Source: DASUAS01 sp036502765
GTDB taxonomy: Bacteria; Actinomycetota; Acidimicrobiia; IMCC26256; DASPTH01
Direction: 5' to 3'
Assembly (NCBI GenBank): GCA_036502765.1
Contig: DASXXX010000377.1
Coordinates: 1 to 21,759, forward strand
Length of the DNA stretch: 21,759 nt
Positions 16,329 through 21,759 of the stretch are shown one piece after another (positions within the stretch are counted from its first letter, which is position 1; the number at the start of each line of letters is the position of its first letter). The notes beneath the pieces were generated by a model, which worked only from the letters and a program-made list of their open reading frames with translations, ran no database searches and had not been told where the DNA came from. The position numbers and the translations under genes were made by a program.

Positions 16329-17294
16329 TCAGCCGCGCTGCTTGAGCGGTTCCCACCACCAGCGGTGGTCGCGGTACCACGCCACCGTCGCCTCGAGCGC
16401 CTCGTCGAGCGTGCGCTGCTTCTGCCAGCCGAGCGCGGTCACCTTGGCGATGTCGACCGAGTAGCGGCGGTCGTGACCGAGCCGGTCGGTGACGTACTCC
16501 ACCGAGTCGTCGTCCTTGCCGAGGAGGGCGAGCAGCTTGTCGACCAGGACGCGGTTGGGCGTCTCGTTGCCGGCGCCGATGTTGTAGATCTCGCCGGGCG
16601 TGCCCGCGTCGAGCACCAGCTGCACGCCGGCACAGTGGTCGTCGACGTAGATCCAATCGCGCTCGTTGAGGCCGTCGCCGTAGAGCGGGATCCTTCCACC
16701 GTCGAGCAGGTTGGTGGTGAAGAGCGGGATCGCCTTCTCGGGGAATTGGTACGGCCCGAAGTTGTTGGTGCACCGCGTCACGGTGACCGGGAGCCCGTAC
16801 GTGTGGTGGTACGACAGCGCGATCAGGTCGGACCCGGCCTTCGACGCCGAGTAGGGCGATCGGGGTTCGAGCGGGTCGGTCTCCTGCGACGAGCCGACCT
16901 CGACGGACCCGTACACCTCGTCGGTGCCGATGTGCACCACGCGTGCGATCTCGAGCCGCCGCGCGGTGTCCATCACGACGTTGGTGCCGAAGCAATTGGT
17001 GTGGATGAAGTCGTCGGGGCCGAGGATCGACCGGTCGACGTGGCTCTCCGCCGCGAAGTGGACCACGGCGTCGTGCCCGCGCATCGCGTCCTCGAGGTGC
17101 TCGGCGTCGCAGATGTTGCCCTTGACGAACTGGTAGCGAGGATCGTCGTCGACGTCGCGGAGCGTGGAGAGGTTGCCGGCGTAGGTGAGGGCGTCGTACA
17201 CGGTCACGGAGTCGTCGGTGTGGGCCAGGACGTGGCGCACGTAGTTGGAACCGATGAACCCGGCGCCGCCGGTGACGAGGACCTTGCGGCTCAT
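16329..17294 (-). CDS. rmlB: dTDP-glucose 4,6-dehydratase
   Basis: Converts dTDP-glucose to dTDP-4-keto-6-deoxyglucose in the cytoplasm, the second step of dTDP-deoxy sugar synthesis. The 321 residues show the full family pattern: TGGAGFIGSN at 8-17, DALTYAGN at 34-41, HFAAESHVDRS near 79-89, the catalytic triad Thr124-Asp125-Glu126 in IGTDEVYGS, Tyr148-Lys152 in YSASK, and RCTNNFGPYQFPEKAIPLF and NERDWIYVDDHC further on. All key residues are present. The reading frame is open further upstream but the Rossmann strand begins right after the ATG at 17294, so that start is used. The gene follows the rmlC-like gene after 10 bases and precedes a glycosyltransferase after 3 bases. Confidence 0.95.
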   Translation of the reverse strand: MSRKVLVTGGAGFIGSNYVRHVLAHTDDSVTVYDALTYAGNLSTLRDVDDDPRYQFVKGNICDAEHLEDAMRGHDAVVHFAAESHVDRSILGPDDFIHTNCFGTNVVMDTARRLEIARVVHIGTDEVYGSVEVGSSQETDPLEPRSPYSASKAGSDLIALSYHHTYGLPVTVTRCTNNFGPYQFPEKAIPLFTTNLLDGGRIPLYGDGLNERDWIYVDDHCAGVQLVLDAGTPGEIYNIGAGNETPNRVLVDKLLALLGKDDDSVEYVTDRLGHDRRYSVDIAKVTALGWQKQRTLDEALEATVAWYRDHRWWWEPLKQRG

Positions 17295-17304
17295 TGTTGC
17301 TCGC

Positions 17305-17871
17305 TCACGTGCGCATCGGCCAGTACGGACGACGTCCTGCCGGCAGATCGGTGCGAGCCGGGTTGGCCTGGTCGCGCTGCGACAGCGTGGGGTCGGTGAC
17401 GCCCCAGTCGGCCTGCACCGCGGCATCGTTCCACGCCAGCCCGAGCTCGTCGGCAGGGTTGTAGTAGCCGTCGACGAGGTAGGTGATCACCATGTCGCTG
17501 AGCGCGGCGAAGCCGTGTGCGACGCCCGGCGGGATGAACACACCCCGGTGGTCGAACGTGCCGTCGGGGCGCTCGCCGAGGTCGATGGTGAGGGTGGCGC
17601 CGTCGGTGGGGGATCCTTCGCGCAGGTCGTGCAGCACGACGCGCGCGCTCCCCATCGGTACGTACCAGTAGTCGGCCTGGTGCAGGTGGTAGTGCAGCCC
17701 CACGATCGCGCCCGCCTGGCGGTTGCCGCGGTTGCCCTGGATCATCTCGCGGCCCTGCGGGAACCACTCGCGTCGATACGTCTCGATGAAGATGCCGCGC
17801 TCGTCGCCGTGGATCGTCGGCTGCACGACGAAGACGCCGGCGACCACGTCGGACTCGGTGATCTCGGGCAT
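17305..17871 (-). CDS. dTDP-4-dehydrorhamnose 3,5-epimerase-like cupin with altered active site
   Basis: A 188-residue cupin of the RmlC family, sitting between rmlA and rmlB. Family landmarks are present: HGDERGIFIETYR (21-33), GLHY with the catalytic His60, VFIPPGVAHGFAALSD (111-126), the C-terminal YLVDGYYNPADELGLAWND (131-149), and a WG turn. Two usual active-site residues differ: RGLHY has become VGLHY (Val57 in place of Arg), and the lysine of QxK is Asp67 in QADYWYV. Known RmlC enzymes use that Arg and Lys to hold the substrate and stabilise the enolate. It may epimerise a different sugar, work on one carbon only, or have another role. I withhold the symbol rmlC for this reason. AGAGGAAGG overlapping the rmlA stop is a strong ribosome binding site for the ATG at 17871. 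Confidence 0.85.
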   Translation of the reverse strand: MPEITESDVVAGVFVVQPTIHGDERGIFIETYRREWFPQGREMIQGNRGNRQAGAIVGLHYHLHQADYWYVPMGSARVVLHDLREGSPTDGATLTIDLGERPDGTFDHRGVFIPPGVAHGFAALSDMVITYLVDGYYNPADELGLAWNDAAVQADWGVTDPTLSQRDQANPARTDLPAGRRPYWPMRT

Positions 17872-17883
17872 CGACGCCTTCCT

Positions 17884-18978
17884 CTAGGCCAACTCGACGC
17901 GGCAGTGGTCGCCGACGAGGAGACGAGTTGCCACCGGGGTCGCGCCCGATCGGGTGACCTCGACGTGACGACCGATGAGCGAATCGGTGAGCCGAGGTAC
18001 GGCAACCACTCGACTGTGCTCGAGCAGCACCGAGTGCTCCACCTCGGAGTCGAGGATCTCGCAGTCGGCGGCCACCGAGGTGAACGGCCCGATGAAGCTG
18101 TTGACGACGCGGGTACCGGCGCCGATGGCGGCGGGGCCGCGCACCGTGGAGTTCACGATCTCCGCCCCGGCTTCGATCACGACGCGACCCTCGACGCGCG
18201 AGTTCTCGTCGACCGAACCGTCGCAACGGGCTTCGAGGGTCTCGAGCACGAGGCGGTTGCTCTCGAGCAACGGGTCCTTCTTGCCGGTGTCGATCCACCA
18301 GCCTTGGAGGATCTCGTGGCGCACGCGATGGCCGTGGTCGACGAGCCACTGGATGGCGTCGGTGATCTCGAGCTCGCCGCGCGCCGAGGGTTCGATCGCG
18401 CGCACCGCGGTGTGGATCTGCGGATCGAAGAGGTACACGCCGACGATCGCAAGGTCGGACGGCGGATCCTGTGGCTTCTCGATGAGCTGCACGACCTCGC
18501 CGTCGGGACCGAGCACCGCGACGCCCGACTGCCGAGGATCTTCGACGTGTGCGAGCAGGATCTGCGACGAGAGGACACGGCCTTCGTCGTCGGGGAGTCG
18601 CCCCCGCTCGGCTTCGAACGCGTCGACGAACTCCTTGAGTCCCTGCTGCAGCATGTTGTCGCCGAGGTACATGACGAAGTCGTCGTCGCCGAGGAAGTCG
18701 CGCGCGATGAGCACGCAGTGGGCGAGGCCGAGCGGGGCGTCCTGGCGCAGGTAGGTGACCTCGGCGCCCCAGCGGGAGCCGTCGCCCACCGCGGCCATGA
18801 TCTCGTCGGCGGTGTCGCCGACGATGATCCCGATCTCCTTGATGCCGGCCTCGACCATGTCCTCGATGCCGTAGAAGAGGATGGGCTTGTTGGCGACCGG
18901 CACGAGTTGCTTGGCGCTCGTGTGGGTGATGGGCCGAAGGCGGGTGCCGGCACCACCGGAGAGGATCAGACCCTTCAT
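17884..18978 (-). CDS. rmlA: Glucose-1-phosphate thymidylyltransferase, long form
   Basis: Transfers dTMP from dTTP to glucose-1-phosphate, the first step in dTDP-deoxy sugar synthesis. The nucleotidyltransferase domain (about 1-240) has LSGGAGTRLRPIT at 6-18, KQLVPVANKPI at 23-33, the metal-binding YLGDN at 104-108, and WWIDTGKK near its end. At 364 residues it is about 70 longer than typical enterobacterial RmlA. The extra C-terminus (about 250-364) has repeating hydrophobic turns (VVIEAGAEIVNSTV, AAIGAGTRVVNSFI) typical of a left-handed beta-helix. This is the long form found in Actinobacteria and Archaea, and it can have relaxed specificity. It is first in the minus-strand operon and its ATG is preceded by a possible leaderless promoter. 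Overall function is secure; the exact sugar is less so. Confidence 0.92.
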   Translation of the reverse strand: MKGLILSGGAGTRLRPITHTSAKQLVPVANKPILFYGIEDMVEAGIKEIGIIVGDTADEIMAAVGDGSRWGAEVTYLRQDAPLGLAHCVLIARDFLGDDDFVMYLGDNMLQQGLKEFVDAFEAERGRLPDDEGRVLSSQILLAHVEDPRQSGVAVLGPDGEVVQLIEKPQDPPSDLAIVGVYLFDPQIHTAVRAIEPSARGELEITDAIQWLVDHGHRVRHEILQGWWIDTGKKDPLLESNRLVLETLEARCDGSVDENSRVEGRVVIEAGAEIVNSTVRGPAAIGAGTRVVNSFIGPFTSVAADCEILDSEVEHSVLLEHSRVVAVPRLTDSLIGRHVEVTRSGATPVATRLLVGDHCRVELA

Positions 18979-18987
18979 CGACGGAGC

Positions 18988-18993
18988 ATGGTA
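18988..18993 (-). promoter_or_regulatory. Candidate -10 box (TACCAT, minus strand) for the rml operon
   Basis: On the minus strand TACCAT ends 9 bases before the ATG of rmlA (18978), the same spacing as the TAGCGT before the exporter gene at 334. No Shine-Dalgarno sequence lies between, so a leaderless transcript is likely if this is a promoter. It lies in an 84-base divergent region shared with the metalloprotease gene. Confidence 0.3.
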
Positions 18994-19048
18994 GGCGGCG
19001 CCTTCGCCGGGCGCGAGTTCGTGACCACGCTGCGCAACCGCACCCCGC

Positions 19049-19054
19049 TACCGT
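19049..19054 (+). promoter_or_regulatory. Candidate -10 box (TACCGT) for the metalloprotease gene
   Basis: TACCGT, preceded by CCGC, ends 8 bases before the ATG at 19063, with no Shine-Dalgarno sequence between. It forms a back-to-back arrangement with the rml operon candidate at 18988-18993 on the other strand. No clear -35 element is visible. Confidence 0.28.
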
Positions 19055-19062
19055 CGGCCACC

Positions 19063-20562
19063 ATGACGGCTTCCGGCCCCTCTGTCGCGCTCCGGGCCCG
19101 GGCCCTCGTTGCGGCCCTCGTCGCCGTACTCGTGTGGGCGTTCGCAACCGTCGCGCCCGCAGCTTCGGCGAAGACGGCGGCGAAGAGCACCACGACGACG
19201 GTGGCGACCGCGGCGAAGGTGCCGACGAAGTGGGACCCGCGCCTCCAGCCGATCGCCGACAAGGTCGCCGAGCTGCGCAAGCTCGAATTCGAGCACCCGG
19301 TCGCCGCGGAATTCCTCGATGACGCTGCGTTCGAGAAGAAGGTCACGTCCGACCGCGGCAAGCTCAGCGCGCAGGACAAGCGCGACCTCGAGCGGTCGCA
19401 GGCCCAGCTCCGAGCGGTCGGGCTCATCGGTGCCGACATCGATCTCTTCGACGCAGTCGGGTCGCTCCAGACCTCGGGCGTGCTCGCCTACTACGACCCG
19501 AAGACGAAGAGGATCACGGTGAAGGGCACCAGCCTCGACGACGTGTCCACGCGCGTCACGGTCGCGCACGAGCTGACGCACGCGCTGCAGGACCAACACT
19601 TCGATCTGGAGAAGCTCGAGAAAGCCGCGGAAGCCGATCACGGATCGACCGTGCTGCACACGATCGCCGAGGGTGACGCGGTGCGCATCGAGGACGACTA
19701 CGTCAAGACGCTGTCCGACGCCGACCAGCAGGCCTACACGACCCAGAACGCGCAGATCAGCCAGCAGGCGCAGACCGAGATCACCGCCAAGGGCGTCCCC
19801 GATTCGCTGAGCGTCGTGTTCCAGGCGCCCTATGTGCTCGGACCCTCGATGCTCGACGCGGTGATCGCGAAGGAACAGGACAAGGGTGTCGACGCGCTCT
19901 TCGAGCATCCGCCCACCGCCGACGCCGCGTTCGTCACGCCCTCGACCCTCGTCGACCACCGCACGTTCCAGACGGTGCCGACTCCGAAGCTCCAGGCCGG
20001 TGAGCGGCGCGTCGGCAAACCCGACGTGTTCGGCGCGCTGTCGCTGTTCCAGGTCTTGTCGTCGCGCGTCGACAACGCGACCGCGCTCAGCGCGGCCGAC
20101 GCGTGGGACGGCGACGCAATGATCACGTTCACGCGGAACGATCAGACGTGCCTCCGCGCGACCTTCGCCGGGCGCGGGACCGCGGGCACGCCCACGATCA
20201 CCGACGCGCTGCAGCAATGGGCGACCCAGATGCCGGGCGGCTCGGCCACCGTGGAGGGCGCCGGTGACCGGGTCACGCTCACCGCGTGCGATCCGGGGAG
20301 CGCGGCCACCGCCATCCCGAACCAGCCGCTGGCGTCGCTCGTCTACGTCGCCAGCCGCGACGGGTTGTTCTCCGAGCTGCTGAAGAGCGGGTTCACCACC
20401 CAGGAGGCCACCTGCAGCGCCGACACGGTCGTGCGTGACCCCGTGTTCGCCCCGGTGATCGAGGCGGCCGGCAACGATCCGAGTGCCGAGCCCGACCCGG
20501 CACTCGTCACCGCCGTGCAACAGCGGGTTCGTGAGATCGTGGCGGGGTGCCGGCAGACGTGA
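19063..20562 (+). CDS. Secreted zinc metalloprotease-like protein (HExxH, gluzincin-like)
   Basis: A 499-residue exported protein. The first 36 residues form a signal peptide: two arginines, a hydrophobic core (LVAALVAVLVWAFA) and an AxA cleavage region (AASA). A Thr-rich stretch (STTTTV) follows and may be a linker. VAHELTHALQDQHFD contains the zinc motif His169-Glu170-x-x-His173, and HTIAEGDAVRIEDDY 30 residues later offers Glu203 as a third ligand, as in gluzincin-type proteases. The C-terminal half has four cysteines (in QTCLRA, LTACDP, EATCSA, VAGCRQ), enough for two disulfides, consistent with export. The ATG at 19063 is chosen because it gives the signal peptide directly; the frame is open far upstream through the rml genes only as an antisense artefact. 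A role in cell-surface processing is inference; substrate unknown. Confidence 0.85.
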   Translation: MTASGPSVALRARALVAALVAVLVWAFATVAPAASAKTAAKSTTTTVATAAKVPTKWDPRLQPIADKVAELRKLEFEHPVAAEFLDDAAFEKKVTSDRGKLSAQDKRDLERSQAQLRAVGLIGADIDLFDAVGSLQTSGVLAYYDPKTKRITVKGTSLDDVSTRVTVAHELTHALQDQHFDLEKLEKAAEADHGSTVLHTIAEGDAVRIEDDYVKTLSDADQQAYTTQNAQISQQAQTEITAKGVPDSLSVVFQAPYVLGPSMLDAVIAKEQDKGVDALFEHPPTADAAFVTPSTLVDHRTFQTVPTPKLQAGERRVGKPDVFGALSLFQVLSSRVDNATALSAADAWDGDAMITFTRNDQTCLRATFAGRGTAGTPTITDALQQWATQMPGGSATVEGAGDRVTLTACDPGSAATAIPNQPLASLVYVASRDGLFSELLKSGFTTQEATCSADTVVRDPVFAPVIEAAGNDPSAEPDPALVTAVQQRVREIVAGCRQT

Positions 20563-21365
20563 CACCCGTTGCGCCCGATCCGCTCGTCGCGCTGGAGCGT
20601 GACGGCTACGCGGTGCTCGAGGGTGTCATCGAACCCGACCTGGTCGCCGCGCTCCTCGAGACCGTCGACCGGGTGATGGACGACGCTCACATCCCGTTCG
20701 GCCGCAACGCGTTCCTCGGGCTGCGCACGCGTCGCATCTTCAACTTGCTGGCGCGCGACCCGTTGTTCGCGCGCGTGCCACTGCACCCCGCGGTGCTCCC
20801 GCTCGTCGAACAGGTGCTCGACGAGCAGTGCCTCTTGTCGTCGCTCACGGCCATCGAGATGCAACCCGGACAGGACGCGCAACCACTGCACTGCGACGAC
20901 GGTTCCATCGCGTTGCCTCGCCCACATCCCATGGTGGTGTGCGTCGCGCTGTGGGCGCTCACCGACTTCGACCACGCCAATGGCGCGACCCGGCTCGTGC
21001 CCGGTTCACACCGGCGCGACCGCCGTCCGGCCAAGGGCGAACAAGACGAGTACGTGGAAGCGGAGATGCCGGCGGGCAGCGTGCTGCTCTACGACGGCGC
21101 GCTCTGGCACGGTGGTGGCACCAACACGAGCGACGTCCGTCGCGTCGGCATCGTGGTCAACCACTGCGCGGGCTTCCTCCGCCAGGAGGAGAACCAGTTG
21201 CTCGCGGTGCCGCGTGAGCTCGCGGCGACGTTCCCGCGGCGCTTGCAGGAGATGCTCGGCTACGGCGTGTACCGCGGCCTCATGGGTCACGTCGACCAGC
21301 AGGACCCGGGCGTGTTCCTCGATCCCGATCTCGCCACCGACATGGTGTGGAAGCGCATGCGCTGA
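20559..21365 (+). CDS. Phytanoyl-CoA dioxygenase (PhyH) family protein, Fe(II)/2-oxoglutarate-dependent
   Basis: From GTG 20559 the product is 268 residues. The iron-binding facial triad is visible: LHCD with His111 and Asp113 (HxD), and WHGGGTNTS with the distal His184. Arg194 or Arg195 follows in DVRRVGIVVN and would bind 2-oxoglutarate. WALTDFDHANGATRLVPGS is typical of the PhyH group, as is the N-terminal GYAVLEGVIEPDLVAAL. The family hydroxylates or halogenates small molecules, lipids or natural products; the substrate here is unknown. The GTG at 20559 makes a GTGA overlap with the metalloprotease stop, the junction type used elsewhere in this window; GTG 20547 is an in-frame alternative adding four residues. 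Coupling with a protease gene is odd and may reflect only transcript sharing. Confidence 0.86.
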   Translation: MTPVAPDPLVALERDGYAVLEGVIEPDLVAALLETVDRVMDDAHIPFGRNAFLGLRTRRIFNLLARDPLFARVPLHPAVLPLVEQVLDEQCLLSSLTAIEMQPGQDAQPLHCDDGSIALPRPHPMVVCVALWALTDFDHANGATRLVPGSHRRDRRPAKGEQDEYVEAEMPAGSVLLYDGALWHGGGTNTSDVRRVGIVVNHCAGFLRQEENQLLAVPRELAATFPRRLQEMLGYGVYRGLMGHVDQQDPGVFLDPDLATDMVWKRMR

Positions 21366-21422
21366 GATGGGTCAGGCAGCGTTCGCGCCGACCGATGAGT
21401 TCGCCCGTCGTCTTCGGTCCAG

Positions 21423-21713
21423 ATGGGCGTGCTGATTGTCGCTGGCCATCTCGTCGTCGATCCGACCGAACGTGATCAGTACGTCTCCGAGTGTGTCGCA
21501 GTTGTGGAAGCAGCCCGAGCAGCACCTGGGTGTCTCGCCTTCTCGGTCACCGCGGACACGGTCGACCCGTCGCGGATCCAGGTCTACGAGCGTTGGGAGA
21601 ACGAGGAGCGGATGCTCGACTTCCGCGGCTCAGGACCAACCGACAGTCAACAGGCGGCCATCGTCGACGCCGACGTCAAGCGCTACGACATCTCGTCGGT
21701 CGGGGACGCCTGA
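21423..21713 (+). CDS. Small ABM-domain protein (antibiotic biosynthesis monooxygenase / YgiN-like)
   Basis: A 96-residue protein matching the length and layout of the dimeric alpha/beta-barrel ABM family. LIVAGHLVVDPTERDQYV begins the first strand and helix, PGCLAFSVTADTVDPSRIQVYERWENEE is the characteristic middle (strand-turn-strand ending in ERWENEE), and YDISSV ends the last strand. Members include quinol monooxygenases, haem-degrading enzymes and many uncharacterised proteins, so the reaction cannot be named. The ATG at 21423 lies 57 bases after the dioxygenase stop, with no clear ribosome binding site. It is probably in the same transcript as the dioxygenase, but no promoter or terminator in the gap is visible. 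The last 46 bases of the window after it hold nothing I can identify. Confidence 0.82.
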   Translation: MGVLIVAGHLVVDPTERDQYVSECVAVVEAARAAPGCLAFSVTADTVDPSRIQVYERWENEERMLDFRGSGPTDSQQAAIVDADVKRYDISSVGDA

Positions 21714-21759
21714 ACGAGCCACTCGAGCCGACGTCACAGATCGCCGGCTCCGGGACCCG

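Noticed and set aside
14976..17399. Open frame of 807 codons on the + strand
   Set aside because: It is the antisense shadow of the minus-strand glycosyltransferase and rmlB; no recognisable domain.
17245..19062. The + strand frame continuous with the metalloprotease and running upstream across the rml genes
   Set aside because: It is antisense to rmlB, the rmlC-like gene and rmlA, all with intact motifs. The signal peptide beginning at 19063 marks the true start.
21367..21435. Possible 22-codon small gene between the dioxygenase and ABM genes
   Set aside because: It has no ribosome binding site, overlaps the ABM start and shows no feature beyond chance.
21714..21759. Possible start of another gene at the right edge
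   Set aside because: Only 46 bases remain, without a start codon backed by a binding site or any recognisable coding sequence.

Overview
The window is high-G+C, densely packed bacterial DNA with GTG starts, many 1-20 base junctions and no gene-free stretch longer than about 100 bases. The protein families and the Wzt, glycosyltransferase and metalloprotease sequence styles suggest a deep-branching actinobacterium (Acidimicrobiia-like). That placement is inferred from general familiarity, not from a search. I see no rRNA, tRNA, CRISPR array, insertion sequence or integrase.

Almost all of it is a cell-surface polysaccharide locus. Left arm, + strand (about 334-6361): an O-antigen/teichoic-acid type ABC exporter (Wzm-like permease, then Wzt-like ATPase with a C-terminal glycan-binding domain), an 829-residue GT2-GT4 fusion glycosyltransferase and two SAM-dependent methyltransferases. 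This fits synthesis, possible methyl modification or capping, and export of a lipid-linked glycan. Middle (6378-11959): three large polytopic membrane proteins that look like GT-C type glycosyltransferases. Two of them are divergently transcribed paralogues sharing FTWPK and YLAHP motifs. Then, + strand (12024-15012): a tightly coupled trio of nucleotide-sugar dehydrogenase, DPM1-like GT2 and an NAD-dependent epimerase/dehydratase, which probably makes and uses a modified nucleotide sugar.

Right arm, - strand (18978 down to 15009): rmlA (long form), rmlC-like epimerase, rmlB and a GT2 glycosyltransferase with a large internal insertion. This set makes a dTDP-6-deoxy sugar and probably transfers it. 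No rmlD reductase is visible, and the RmlC homologue lacks usual active-site residues. The right arm and the trio converge so tightly that their stop codons share one CTAG.

Downstream of the locus on the + strand are a secreted HExxH metalloprotease, an overlapping phytanoyl-CoA dioxygenase-like protein and a small antibiotic-biosynthesis-monooxygenase-like (ABM) protein. A three-helix membrane protein fragment sits at the left edge.

Several transcription-unit heads carry a TANNNT box 6-9 bases before the start codon, suggesting leaderless transcripts. No convincing rho-independent terminator was found.
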